Shown in pieces: positions 8,563-17,972 of a DNA stretch of 64,000 bases. How positions within the stretch are numbered: position 1 is the first letter of the stretch; each line of letters opens with the position of its first letter. The translations under genes were made by a program, and so were the position numbers. The stretch is from Campylobacter subantarcticus LMG 24377 (GTDB taxonomy: Bacteria > Campylobacterota > Campylobacteria > Campylobacterales > Campylobacteraceae): positions 1,612,001 through 1,676,000 of the forward strand of contig NZ_CP007773.1 in NCBI RefSeq assembly GCF_000816305.1. The letters are read 5' to 3'. The notes under the pieces are model-generated. The model was given only the letters and a program-made list of their open reading frames with translations, searched no databases and was not told the DNA's origin.

Positions 8563-11375
8563 TTGAAAATATCCTCTATTGTGGATTTAACAAAGTCTTT
8601 TAATTCATCCGAAAAAGTATAATTTTTATTATAAAAAAATAAATTAACTTTTATACTTTTATCTTCATAACTTAAATTTTTATTTTCAAATATTGCTTTA
8701 AAGCCTTTTAATTTAAATCTAGGATTATCTTCTATTTTTAAGCCTTTTGGATCTATAAAATATATAAAAAAATCTCCACTTTGTTTATTTTTTAACCAAA
8801 ATATAAAATCAGGATAAAATTTTCTTTCTTTTTGCTGTTCTTCATCAAAATAAGGGATATAAATTTCATCTTGATTTTCTACCAATTTAGAAAAATACCA
8901 TTCATATTGTTCAAAAAAAGGTGATTTTAAATTACTTTCTAAATCTTCTAAAAATTCTTTTTCGCTTTTATTAGAAATGGCAAAATTAATCTTATTTTCT
9001 TTATCGTTTTTATTGTAAATGATTAAAGGGCTATAATAATGCTTGCTAAGTTTTGCACTAATTATATAATTTTGCACTTCCTTGCTTTTTTGACTTTCTT
9101 TTATACCTTGCATTAGCTCATCTAAATTTATTTTTTTATTTTCAAAGTCTGCTTTTAATTCATCTTCACTTTTTGCATTTAAAACATTTTTTATAGTCTT
9201 ATTAATTTTTTGAACGGTTTCAAAATCTAACTTTGCTTGTATATTTTTATGGTGCGTTATTTCTTCTTCTAACTTTACAAATTTATCTAAAACCTTAGCA
9301 TTAGAATTTAACACACTATTAATTATTTTTAATGTTGTTTTTTCATTAAATTCTACTCTATCTCCTGATAATTGTATTTTACTTTCTTTGCCATTGCTAA
9401 ATTTATAAAATTCTTCTAATGTAGAATATTTAAAATTTTTATACAAACACTGCTCTAAAATCAAAACATCCTCATCATAAGATTTTATAAATTCTTTTAA
9501 AGATTTTGCTTCTTTTTCTGAAATTTTATAAATATTTTTTAGTTTTGCTTCGTTTTTGTATTTTGGCACAGGTAAATTAAATGACATTTTTGTTTCTTTA
9601 AATCCTTTTAAATGCATACTTTCCATAAATTCACATTCTATACCCTCTATGATAGCTTTTATGGCTTCATTATCACTTGCCATTACAAAAAGAGTTTCTA
9701 AACCGCATGCTAAATTTACACATCGCTCATCGATTTTAAACATTTCTTTTAAAGCATTTAATCTCTTTCTTATATTTAAGAAAGGTTCTATTCTAACACC
9801 TCTTCCTATAGTTTGTAAAACATATTTTTTAGCATTAATACTGCCTATATTGATAAAAGAAATTAAATTTACGCGATTGCTATCCCAACCTTCTGAAAAA
9901 ACTTTACTTCCTAACATTATATTGATAGAAGAATGACTTTGTGATATATCACTTATGCTTTCTACCCCAAGCTCAAGTAAAAAATCTTTTTCCCATTCTT
10001 TTGCATTTGAAATATTTAAAAGCATGAAAGATTTGTTTGAATTTTTACTCTTAAAAGCTAATTCTTTATCATTTCCTTTAATACTATAGCATTCTAAATT
10101 TGCATTTGCATTTGCATAAAAAATATTTTCTCTAAGTTCATCGTTATTTGCATTTTTTATATATTTCAAAAAATCATCGCTTAGTGTATTTATACCAAAA
10201 TGCAAATTTTGATTTTGAAGTTTTTCATGAAGTTCTAAGGCTATATTACCTACATCTACTTTATTTTTTAGCACACTATGCACTACTTTAAAATACGCTT
10301 TTATACCCGCATCTTGAGTATTTACTTTATCAGAAACTGCTATAATTAAAGGATTATGATATGTAAAATCTTGTCTTTTTAAAAACAATTCTTCTTTTGA
10401 TTTTACAATAGCATTGAATATTATAAAACTTTCTAAAATCGTTTTAATTTTTGCTTCTTCGTTATTTTCACTTTTAAAATCTAAATTCTCATTTAAAACT
10501 GCTATATTTTTACCATATCCTTCTTGATTGAATTTTTGAAGATTATAATTATAAGCACAAGTTACAAAGTCTATTTCATCTTCAAAAGTAGCAGAAAAAT
10601 TAAAAACAAAGCCTTTTGGAAATTCATCTTCTTTGATAAAACCTCTAGCAAGCTCATGATAATAGTTTTTTCTTAGTGATGTTTTACTATCGCCTCTATG
10701 AGCTTCATCTAACAATATATACCAACCATCTTTATTAAGATAATTTTTATAATTTAATCTTTTTGCTTTTTTATCTTTGCCTACATTTTCTTCACTCTCA
10801 AGTAAATCACTTCTTGCAAAATACACCACCGCTTCATTTAACAAACTAGCTTCTTTTTCTATGCTTTCAAAATCTTTTAAATCTTTTATTTTGATAAAAT
10901 TACTGTGATGATTGTTGTATTTAGCTATATTTGCTTTAAATTGATTTAAAATCTTGTCATTTGGTGCTAAAAGCATGATAGGCTTTTTAGGTAATTGATT
11001 ATTTTTAATAAATTCATGTATCAAAGCTATAAGTTTGATCATAACTATAGTTTTACCGCTTCCTGTAGCCATCCAAAATGAAGCTCTTGCGATATGTTCT
11101 TTTTGTAGTTTTAAATTCTCGCTTTCATCTTGATAAAATTCTAAAAGTTTTCTGTGCTCTTGATTGTATTCATGTAAATTTAACTCATCTTTCATATAAA
11201 AAGAAAGTATGGCTAAAGCATTTTTAACACTTTCTTGCTGATAAAATTGCAAATTTATGGCTTGAGAAAAATTACTAAAATCATAACTTTCATCAAGCTT
11301 TTGTACTAGTGATTTATCATGGATAAATTTGTTTAACAATAAATGTTTTCTTGTGTTTTGTTTTGCTTTAGCCAT
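8559..11375 (-). CDS. res: Type III restriction enzyme, Res subunit
   Basis: ATP-dependent translocase/helicase with endonuclease, 938 residues. It should cut DNA at two unmethylated head-to-head sites in complex with Mod. The SF2 helicase core is intact: ATGSGKT at 103-109, DEAHRGD near 223, FSATF near 255, and motif [14 protein letters not shown] near 535. The C-terminal nuclease site is a PD-(D/E)xK arrangement, YPDFIFWL then FIDPKG near residues 865-890. No frameshift or early stop is seen, so it looks active. The start has a good Shine-Dalgarno (AAAGGA) 7 bases upstream. Its stop overlaps lpxB. It belongs with mod but is separated from it by an unknown ORF and a small gap. Confidence 0.93.
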   Translation of the reverse strand: MAKAKQNTRKHLLLNKFIHDKSLVQKLDESYDFSNFSQAINLQFYQQESVKNALAILSFYMKDELNLHEYNQEHRKLLEFYQDESENLKLQKEHIARASFWMATGSGKTIVMIKLIALIHEFIKNNQLPKKPIMLLAPNDKILNQFKANIAKYNNHHSNFIKIKDLKDFESIEKEASLLNEAVVYFARSDLLESEENVGKDKKAKRLNYKNYLNKDGWYILLDEAHRGDSKTSLRKNYYHELARGFIKEDEFPKGFVFNFSATFEDEIDFVTCAYNYNLQKFNQEGYGKNIAVLNENLDFKSENNEEAKIKTILESFIIFNAIVKSKEELFLKRQDFTYHNPLIIAVSDKVNTQDAGIKAYFKVVHSVLKNKVDVGNIALELHEKLQNQNLHFGINTLSDDFLKYIKNANNDELRENIFYANANANLECYSIKGNDKELAFKSKNSNKSFMLLNISNAKEWEKDFLLELGVESISDISQSHSSINIMLGSKVFSEGWDSNRVNLISFINIGSINAKKYVLQTIGRGVRIEPFLNIRKRLNALKEMFKIDERCVNLACGLETLFVMASDNEAIKAIIEGIECEFMESMHLKGFKETKMSFNLPVPKYKNEAKLKNIYKISEKEAKSLKEFIKSYDEDVLILEQCLYKNFKYSTLEEFYKFSNGKESKIQLSGDRVEFNEKTTLKIINSVLNSNAKVLDKFVKLEEEITHHKNIQAKLDFETVQKINKTIKNVLNAKSEDELKADFENKKINLDELMQGIKESQKSKEVQNYIISAKLSKHYYSPLIIYNKNDKENKINFAISNKSEKEFLEDLESNLKSPFFEQYEWYFSKLVENQDEIYIPYFDEEQQKERKFYPDFIFWLKNKQSGDFFIYFIDPKGLKIEDNPRFKLKGFKAIFENKNLSYEDKSIKVNLFFYNKNYTFSDELKDFVKSTIEDIFK

Positions 11376-11413
11376 TATTTTCCTTTAAAGCTTTAATTGT
11401 TTATTATCATTTG

Positions 11414-11440
11414 CAGCATGTAAGAATTTTTTACATACTG
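11414..11440. other. Hairpin-forming inverted repeat upstream of res
   Basis: CAGCATGTAA at 11414-11423 pairs with TTACATACTG at 11431-11440: a 10-pair stem with one G-T type mismatch and a 7-base loop. It lies 39 bases before the res start, within the gap between the tiny ORF and res. There is no T run on either side, so it is not a typical intrinsic terminator. It could be an attenuator or a protein-binding dyad that sets Res dosage. This is seen in sequence only. Confidence 0.4.
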
Positions 11441-11446
11441 AAATTC

Positions 11447-11593
11447 TTATAACCGCTCATCTTGCAATATGTTTTTAATATACATATCAATATTTTCTCT
11501 TAGGATGTAAAAAAGTTTTACTAAACTTTCTTGATTTAAATACACACTATCGCCAAGTTCATAAAGCCCTGCTTTGAACTTTTTAACTTGCAT
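11447..11593 (-). CDS. Small ORF (48 aa) between res and the unknown ORF
   Basis: A 48-codon frame, start MQVKKFKAGLYELG and ending IKNILQDERL. I do not recognise it. It is amphipathic and lysine-rich with a helical second half (ESLVKLFYILRENIDMYIKNIL). The frame is open for 11 codons upstream of this ATG, and no convincing Shine-Dalgarno precedes it. It may be the tail of a decayed gene, a small accessory protein of the restriction locus, or chance. It fills about half of the 267-base gap between res and the next gene. Confidence 0.3.
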   Translation of the reverse strand: MQVKKFKAGLYELGDSVYLNQESLVKLFYILRENIDMYIKNILQDERL

Positions 11594-11642
11594 AGTGTAA
11601 AAAATAATGTTATTTGCATTAGCTTATTACCTCTGATCTCAA

Positions 11643-12563
11643 TTAAAAAAGGCTTGGCATTTTATAATCATACTTTGTTTGCAGATATTTTTCAAATTCT
11701 TGAGGAATAACTTTAATTTTATTTTCATTGAAATTAAAAATTTCTTGAATAAAGTATTCCTCCGTTTCCTTATTTCCATTTTTTATTTTTGTATCTATGC
11801 GTAATAAAGCCTTGATAATATCATCCTGATTACCTTCTTTAAGCGGATAAAAACCATCCAAAAATTTTGACATAAATACATTATCTAGTATTTTTGCATT
11901 AAACTTTTTTTTAGTCTCTAATAATTCAAATGTCCATTTTCCTTGTTGCTTAGTGTTGATCGATTTTGAAATTATTAAATCTAATATTTCATAATTAGGT
12001 TTTAATTGACGGATAATATCACCTTTTTTAATATGATTAATAAAATCTTTTTTTGGTATTGCATTGCTATTCTCATTGTTAAAACTTATTGATTTTATCG
12101 TTTTGCTCTTATTGATTGCTTCATACAACACACTTTTTTCTTTTATAGATTTATCTAAAATATACCCGCAATTACCTAATTCATTATTTATTTTTTCGAG
12201 TGTAAATATATCTTTTTCTAACACACCTTTTATTGCATCTCCTAAAATTTGTCCAGCCCTCTTATAGTAATATGGTGTTTCATGTCCTGTTAAGCCTTCA
12301 ACAAAGGCTCTACCAGCTTCACTTTCATTGAGCCAAGTCAAAATACAAACACCTGTACCTAACAACATATGTTTAATTTTTAATTTAAACGAACCTTGTT
12401 CACATGGATATATAACCAATGAAATATCTTGATAATTTGATAACAACTTTACACACAAATCATTGCTAATTATATTAATAGCATTTACAATCGAATTCAT
12501 TTCATCAAGAGTAATATAATGCTCATCTTGTCCTAAATAAATATATAATTCACTCTCATTCAT
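11643..12563 (-). CDS. Unknown protein coupled between mod and res
   Basis: A protein of 306 residues that I do not recognise. The frame opens upstream with a TTG (12578), but the ATG at 12561-12563 shares one base with the mod stop (TGATG), so translational coupling to mod decides the start. An N-terminal helical/strand region (ITLDEMNSIVNAINII, then LVIYPCEQGSFKLKIKHM) is followed by a short hydrophobic stretch (MLLGTGVCILTWL, about residues 85-100) and a charged mixed alpha/beta C-terminal half. No nuclease, methylase or helicase motif is visible. The location suggests an accessory part of the type III system or a separate defence or antitoxin-like function; that is inference only. Confidence 0.7.
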   Translation of the reverse strand: MNESELYIYLGQDEHYITLDEMNSIVNAINIISNDLCVKLLSNYQDISLVIYPCEQGSFKLKIKHMLLGTGVCILTWLNESEAGRAFVEGLTGHETPYYYKRAGQILGDAIKGVLEKDIFTLEKINNELGNCGYILDKSIKEKSVLYEAINKSKTIKSISFNNENSNAIPKKDFINHIKKGDIIRQLKPNYEILDLIISKSINTKQQGKWTFELLETKKKFNAKILDNVFMSKFLDGFYPLKEGNQDDIIKALLRIDTKIKNGNKETEEYFIQEIFNFNENKIKVIPQEFEKYLQTKYDYKMPSLF

Positions 12564-14872
12564 CACTTTTCCCACCAAATTAGATTTTTTAGTTTTGGAT
12601 ATTTAATTAAATCTATATTTTCTAAATTCACAATCTCATCGTTTTCAAATTTGCAAGATTTTATGCCATTTTCATCTATAAAAATATTTTTGATTTGAAG
12701 TCCTAAAAGATTTGACATCGTTAAAAATATATCAAATTCTTTATTATAAGCATTCATATCAAGGCATATATTTTCACCTTTTTTGAGTGCTTTTATGAGT
12801 TTGCGTGATTTTCTATAATCTATGAGTGAATTTTCATCAAGTTTGTATTCACAATTTTCTAAACTTTCTTCATAGCTTTCAAGTTCATAGTATCTAAAAG
12901 CACCACCACCTTTAAATTCTACTTCTTTGCTTATACCACAAACAAAACCATTTAAAACTTTTTTCATTCTAGGAATGATGACTTTGTAAAAATGCTCTCC
13001 CATTTCCACCCCAAGCCATTTGCGTTTTAGTTTATGTGCAGTAACTATTGTCGTGCCACTTCCCGAATAATAATCAAAAACTATAGAATTTTCATTACTG
13101 CTTGCCTTTATTATTCTTTGAAGTAAAGCTTCAGGTTTTTGAGTTATTTTATATTCTTTAATTCTTTCCAAAGCTTGAGCATTTATTATAGGTAATTCCC
13201 ATACAGATCTCATTAGCATTTCATCTTTTTCATATTGTTTAAAAATTTTTCCACCGCTATGTTTTATCTCTTTATACTTTCCATTTTCATCTTCTTTATT
13301 GTATTTAGATTTTGAAAATTCACTAATTTTTTCCATAGCTTCTAATCGATTAAAATATAATTTATCAAGTTTGTTGGAAAAAAATAAAATATAGTCATGT
13401 TTATTCTTAAAACCTATCTTTGGCTCTCCAGTTCCTTGATAACTCCACACAATTTCATTTACAAAATTCTCTTCCCCGAAAACTTCATTTAAAAGTTCTC
13501 TGCCACGATAATTTGCATTGTGATCCAAATGCAAATAAAAACTTCCTTTATCGCTTAAAAATTCTTTTGCTAGTTCTAAGCGATTATGCATCAAAGAAAG
13601 CCAAGTACTATCTTGAAATTTATCTTTGTAATCAAAGTCGCTTCCTGTGTTAAATGGTGGATCTATGTAAATTATATCTATTTTACCTTGGTATTTTGGC
13701 ATTAGAGAGTTAAGTGCTTGAAAATTATCTGCTTTTACAAGCTCTCCGTTTAAAATTTCATCTAAATTTTCAAAACTTTGCAAAAGTTTATAATAATTTT
13801 TCTCACTTAAATACTTTGTATCAAATGGTAAGAATTTATATTTTTCATCATTTATAACATTTATATCAAATTCATCATTTATGAAATTTAATTCTTTCCA
13901 TTCTGTGATTTGCTCATTAAATTTTATATCTTTATAGATGGATTTTAAAATTTCATCAGCGTTATTTGAGTGTGATTTAATAGTATCTAAGCTAAATACA
14001 TAGTGAGCATTTTTAGCAAATTTTGGCTTTAACCATATAGCTTTTAACTCATTTTCAAAGTCAGCTATCAAGTCAATGATAGCAAAAGCAATTTGTTTTA
14101 GAGCGTTAATCTCATCTATCTTTTCTTTGGTCCATTCGGTAATGCTATCATTCACATAAGAAAACAACCACAAATCAAATTGTTCTTTTAAAAATTCTTT
14201 CGCATTTTTATGTATGAAAAAATCTACTTCATTTTGTTTTTTATAAGTTTTAAAAAGCTTTTTTAGCTCTTCTTCTTTTATGTTTATTTGTGCATTTTTT
14301 AAAGTCTTTAAAAAAACATCACTAAATTCACTTGAGTTTTGTTTAAATACATTTGCGCCATCATAATTTTTAGAATTTATCACTTTTATGTTTATATTGC
14401 TATCTTGTATATTTTTGCAAATAAAAATTGTTTTACTTTTATTATTATCAGCATTTTGCTCATACTCATCGGTAAGAAAATTTAAAGTGTATTTTTTATC
14501 TTCACTTTGCAAGCTTAAAGGATTGTAAATAGTATCTGATTTTACATAGTATAATTTTTGTGTTTTATAAAAAAGACTTGTGTCTTTTGAGTTTGAATAT
14601 ACCCTTGCATAGATATTTTTATACATAGGTGTATCGTAAAAAAACGGCGTTCCTGTTTCGTTTAAATAAGTGCTAAAAAAATTATAAAGTTTATTATAAG
14701 TATCTGTATAAAGCTTTTGCGTGTCTAAATAGTCTTTGATTTTTTGAAAATATTTTTCTTTTATAACAAGTAAATTTGTAAAACCATTTTTAGCATGATT
14801 TTGCGAGTTTTTGATTTTCACACCCAAATAACAATCTTCTAATTTTGAATAAAATGCTTTTTTATAATCCAT
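12563..14872 (-). CDS. mod: Type III DNA methyltransferase, Mod subunit
   Basis: N6-adenine methyltransferase that sets sequence specificity for Res. Motif order is that of the beta class: DPPFNTGSDF (motif IV) at about residue 404, then a recognition region, TQKPEALLQRII, and FDYYSGSGTT (AdoMet-binding motif I) near 599. It is about 769 residues, longer than EcoP15I-type Mod, because of an N-terminal extension of about 380 residues. The frame is open to 14926, but the ATG at 14870-14872 has AAGGAAGAG just upstream and is preferred. No repeat tract is seen, so it does not look phase-variable. Confidence 0.92.
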   Translation of the reverse strand: MDYKKAFYSKLEDCYLGVKIKNSQNHAKNGFTNLLVIKEKYFQKIKDYLDTQKLYTDTYNKLYNFFSTYLNETGTPFFYDTPMYKNIYARVYSNSKDTSLFYKTQKLYYVKSDTIYNPLSLQSEDKKYTLNFLTDEYEQNADNNKSKTIFICKNIQDSNINIKVINSKNYDGANVFKQNSSEFSDVFLKTLKNAQINIKEEELKKLFKTYKKQNEVDFFIHKNAKEFLKEQFDLWLFSYVNDSITEWTKEKIDEINALKQIAFAIIDLIADFENELKAIWLKPKFAKNAHYVFSLDTIKSHSNNADEILKSIYKDIKFNEQITEWKELNFINDEFDINVINDEKYKFLPFDTKYLSEKNYYKLLQSFENLDEILNGELVKADNFQALNSLMPKYQGKIDIIYIDPPFNTGSDFDYKDKFQDSTWLSLMHNRLELAKEFLSDKGSFYLHLDHNANYRGRELLNEVFGEENFVNEIVWSYQGTGEPKIGFKNKHDYILFFSNKLDKLYFNRLEAMEKISEFSKSKYNKEDENGKYKEIKHSGGKIFKQYEKDEMLMRSVWELPIINAQALERIKEYKITQKPEALLQRIIKASSNENSIVFDYYSGSGTTIVTAHKLKRKWLGVEMGEHFYKVIIPRMKKVLNGFVCGISKEVEFKGGGAFRYYELESYEESLENCEYKLDENSLIDYRKSRKLIKALKKGENICLDMNAYNKEFDIFLTMSNLLGLQIKNIFIDENGIKSCKFENDEIVNLENIDLIKYPKLKNLIWWEK

Positions 14873-15017
14873 ATTTTGCTCTTCCTTAAAGTAGATATTA
14901 ATTATGTTTTCATTTTCAAAAATCATTTAAATTCTTAAATAAAACATATATTTTAACAAAACATAATAAAATTATAAATTATATTTGTCGTTGCAAAAAT
15001 TTAGTTAATTTATATAG

Positions 15018-15929
15018 TTAAACGACAAAAGATTTTAAATGCATGATTATAAATTCTAAATCATTCTCGCTAGAAATATCTTTATTATGCAAAGGAATTT
15101 CTAGTAAGCTAAAATCTTTAAAAAGCTTTTTTGCAAGTTTTAAATTTTGCAAACTTATCTCAAATCTATTTTTAAAAAATTCATCATTACTGTTAGGTGG
15201 AATTTTATTAATAATAATCGCAAAAGGGGCTATTTTTTGTATTTGTAATTCTTCAATAGCTCTTAAAGTCTCATTTATAGGTAATATTTCTAAATTCAAA
15301 ACAAAAATAATGCCACATTGCTTAAAATCTTTTAAAATATTTAAAAATTTAGAATACCTTAAATGCCTATTTTCAAGATTATCCTTTAAAATGTCTTTAC
15401 CTTCTATATTACCAATGATATTTTGTAAATTTGAGTTTTTTTCTCTTTGTTTTAATAAAAGCTCACTCCAAATTTTTAAATTTTTTGGCATTTTAAATAA
15501 TCTTAAAGTATGACCTGTCGGAGCTGTATCTATAACAATGTGATCAAAATTTACATCTTCACTTATAATTTTTATCAATTTATCAAACATAGCACTTTCT
15601 TGTGCAGTAGCACTTTCTTTGACTATATTATAATAATTATCAAGCATTTCATAAGAATTTGGACTTATAAACTCTTTTGTTGCATTACTTACATTTTCTA
15701 TATATTCTTTTGCTTCCTTTTTCGGATCTAATTCTAAAATTTGCAAGTTTGCATTATGTTTATTATTTTTTTCTATATCAAAAATATCTTTTAAATTATG
15801 TGCAGGATCAGTGGAAATTAATAACACTTTTTTACCATTTAAAGATAACATCTTAGCTATAGAACTAGATATAGTGCTTTTACCTACTCCTCCCTTGCCA
15901 CCTATAAAAACTATCTTTGGAAAAATCAT
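15018..15929 (-). CDS. ArsA/GET3-family ATPase
   Basis: A soluble P-loop ATPase of the SIMIBI class, about 303 residues. It has the deviant Walker A GGKGGVGKST (signature lysine plus P-loop), switch I STDPAHNLKD, switch II DTAPTGHTLR, and an A-loop-like INKIPP. Family members either power arsenite export or deliver tail-anchored membrane proteins. There are no ArsB, ArsC or ArsR neighbours, so arsenic is unlikely. The frame is open 13 codons further, but the ATG at 15929 lies one base after the stop of the cysteine-tail gene. It forms one operon with that gene and cstA, so it probably works on one of those two proteins. Confidence 0.85.
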   Translation of the reverse strand: MIFPKIVFIGGKGGVGKSTISSSIAKMLSLNGKKVLLISTDPAHNLKDIFDIEKNNKHNANLQILELDPKKEAKEYIENVSNATKEFISPNSYEMLDNYYNIVKESATAQESAMFDKLIKIISEDVNFDHIVIDTAPTGHTLRLFKMPKNLKIWSELLLKQREKNSNLQNIIGNIEGKDILKDNLENRHLRYSKFLNILKDFKQCGIIFVLNLEILPINETLRAIEELQIQKIAPFAIIINKIPPNSNDEFFKNRFEISLQNLKLAKKLFKDFSLLEIPLHNKDISSENDLEFIIMHLKSFVV

Positions 15930-15930
15930 T

Positions 15931-16194
15931 TTAACAACAACACGAACAAGGAAAGTTATCAAAAACACTATGCTTTAAGCCCATCTTTGTATGCCATTTA
16001 TGAAATTTTGGTGACAAAGTGGGTATAAGCTCTAAGGTATATAGCATAAAAGGATTTTCTATGCCCATAAGCTCTGAAAAAGTGATAATCATAAAAAAAT
16101 CATCAATTTCTTCTTGTTCTTTTTTTATAGCTTTTCCGTATTTAGAAAAGTAAAATTCTTCTAATTTTTTAGAAAAGCTATGAAATACATTCAT
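15931..16194 (-). CDS. Small protein with C-terminal cysteine run (cory-CC-star type)
   Basis: An 87-residue protein. It is charged at the N-terminus (FSKKLEEFYFSKYGKAIKKEQEEID), has a hydrophobic middle (FMIITFSELMGIENPFMLYTLELI), and ends FPCSCCC followed directly by stop. The length, the ELMGIENP-like centre and the terminal CC fit the family I know as cory-CC-star proteins, which occur beside ArsA-like ATPases and CstA. The terminal cysteines could bind metal, form disulfides or act as a handle for the ATPase. The start overlaps the cstA stop (ATGA), and the ATPase starts one base after its own stop, so the three products are probably made together. Confidence 0.7.
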   Translation of the reverse strand: MNVFHSFSKKLEEFYFSKYGKAIKKEQEEIDDFFMIITFSELMGIENPFMLYTLELIPTLSPKFHKWHTKMGLKHSVFDNFPCSCCC

Positions 16195-17876
16195 TTGTTA
16201 TTACTTAATGTTTTGCTTATAGTTGATAATGCTGATAAAACCACTAGTATAGTCACTATCAAAACCAAAATATCAATTACAAATAACAACCAATTACCTT
16301 GATTGTAAAATTCAAAAACCTTTATCAAAGCACCCCAAAATGCCATGATTAATATAAACACCAAAGGTACTAAAACAACCAAAGAACCGCCTATTTTTTT
16401 ATTTTTAATTAAAATAACCGCTATAGTTAGCAGAGTTAATGAAGCTAGTATTTGATTGGTTGCACCAAATAAAGGCCAAATTGCAACTTCATTTTTACCA
16501 CCTTCTCCTATACCATTCATCGCCATTATAAAAGATATACCCACAGCCAAAATAGTTGCAATAACATTTTTTCTCAAGAAAGGAATTTTATAAATTTCAC
16601 CCCATTCTTGAATGATATATCTTTGAAGTCTTATACCAGCATCCATCGTTGTTGCTGCAAATAAAATAAGCATCAAAGAAAATAAAGTAGAAGCTGCTTC
16701 AAAAGAAAGTCCAGTGGCATTTGCAACAATAGCACCCCCACCAGAAGCAAAATTACCTGCGCCAGGTTTAAATAAAGAGGTCCATGTTTCAGGATTTAAT
16801 CCAGCATTCATGCTTAAAAGTCCAACACCAGCCACACAAGCTATAATTGTACCTAAAGCCAAACTTCCTTCTCCAACTGCTCCTAAATATCCAACAAATC
16901 TTACATCACCCTCTTTATTAATTTGTTTAGAAGTAGTTCCACTTGCTACTATACCATGAAAACCACTAATTGCGCCACAAGCAATAGTAATAAATAAAAC
17001 AGGTATAATCAAGCTATAATCTCCAGCTTTTATAGCAGGAATTATATCAGGCGCTAAAACGGTAGGGTTGATTATAACAATAGAACCATACAAAAGAAAC
17101 AAACCTATAACAAGTTGAACTCCATTTACATAATCTCTAGGTTGCAACAACATCCAAACAGGTAAAATAGAAGCAATTCCAGCATATATAAATAAAATCA
17201 CTACCCATTGTCTTAAAGAATCAAGTCCAGCTATATTTTCAGGTAAATTCACAGGATATGCGACACCAATTGGTACTAAAATATACAATAAAACAACAGC
17301 TACTATGGTAACCAAAGCTAAATTCATTTTGAACCTATAAATTGCCTGCCCCATCAATAAAGCAATTAAAATTGCTCCCCAAGCAGGTATAATAGTAGTT
17401 GGATACTCTACTGATTCTTTTGCTATGATAACACCAAATGCAGCATTTACCATCAAAAGAACCAAAAATATTACTACCATAAATAATTGCCCAATCTTTG
17501 TTCCTATAACTTTTTGACAAACATTTCCTATAGATTTTCCTTGATTTTTAACACTGGCCCACAAAGCTGACATATCATGAATTCCAGCAAAAAATACTGT
17601 TCCTAAAACAACCCATAAAAATGCAGGTAACCAACCCCATTGCACTGCTATGGCAGGTCCTACTATAGGCGCAGCACCCGCAACTGCAGTAAAATGATGG
17701 CCCCATAAGACAAATTTATTTGCAGGAACATAATCAATCTCGTCTCTAAACTCATGAGCAGGAGTGATATTTTTATCATCAAGTTTTAAAATATATTTAG
17801 CCACGAATCTAGAATAAACAAAATAGCCAAACACGAACATAGCAACACCAACAATTAACAAGATACTAGCACTCAT
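16191..17876 (-). CDS. cstA: CstA-family carbon starvation / peptide or pyruvate transporter, short form
   Basis: An inner-membrane transporter of 561 residues with about 16 hydrophobic segments. CstA signatures are FRDEIDYVPANKFVLWGHHF, AGAAPIVGPAIAVQWGWLPA, SGFHGIVASGTTSKQI, and GATNQILASLTL near 460. E. coli CstA and BtsT are about 700 residues, so this is the short subtype. C. jejuni CstA (also long) takes up peptides, and E. coli homologues take up pyruvate with a small YbdD-type partner. Here the small partner slot is filled by the cysteine-tail protein. A strong AGGAGGA precedes the ATG and a TACAAT box lies about 25 bases upstream. Confidence 0.9.
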   Translation of the reverse strand: MSASILLIVGVAMFVFGYFVYSRFVAKYILKLDDKNITPAHEFRDEIDYVPANKFVLWGHHFTAVAGAAPIVGPAIAVQWGWLPAFLWVVLGTVFFAGIHDMSALWASVKNQGKSIGNVCQKVIGTKIGQLFMVVIFLVLLMVNAAFGVIIAKESVEYPTTIIPAWGAILIALLMGQAIYRFKMNLALVTIVAVVLLYILVPIGVAYPVNLPENIAGLDSLRQWVVILFIYAGIASILPVWMLLQPRDYVNGVQLVIGLFLLYGSIVIINPTVLAPDIIPAIKAGDYSLIIPVLFITIACGAISGFHGIVASGTTSKQINKEGDVRFVGYLGAVGEGSLALGTIIACVAGVGLLSMNAGLNPETWTSLFKPGAGNFASGGGAIVANATGLSFEAASTLFSLMLILFAATTMDAGIRLQRYIIQEWGEIYKIPFLRKNVIATILAVGISFIMAMNGIGEGGKNEVAIWPLFGATNQILASLTLLTIAVILIKNKKIGGSLVVLVPLVFILIMAFWGALIKVFEFYNQGNWLLFVIDILVLIVTILVVLSALSTISKTLSNNK

Positions 17877-17880
17877 GCAA

Positions 17881-17904
17881 TCCTCCTAAATATATTTTAT
17901 TGTA
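17881..17904 (-). promoter_or_regulatory. Promoter -10 box and ribosome site of cstA
   Basis: On the minus strand TACAAT (17899-17904) fits a Campylobacter sigma-70 extended -10 box, in an A/T-periodic stretch typical of this genus. AGGAGGA (17881-17887) is a near-perfect Shine-Dalgarno 4 bases before the ATG. It probably drives the cstA, cysteine-tail and ATPase operon. Confidence 0.5.
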
Positions 17905-17972
17905 GCATTAATTGCTATATATTTTTCTTTATTTCTATATAAAAATATATATTATTTATATTTTACACAACA

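Noticed and set aside
8559..14872. Prophage or integrative element carrying the restriction system
   Set aside because: No integrase, tRNA, direct repeats or phage genes were seen around it.
15043..15731. Plus-strand ORFs opposite the ATPase gene
   Set aside because: They are antisense shadows of a gene with clear motifs, have no Shine-Dalgarno and encode low-complexity, Ile/Lys/Phe-rich peptides.
15018..15929. Arsenic resistance pump ATPase
   Set aside because: The ATPase has ArsA motifs, but arsB, arsC, arsR and acr3 are absent and the neighbours are CstA and the cysteine-tail protein. The protein is a single-domain ArsA, more like GET3.
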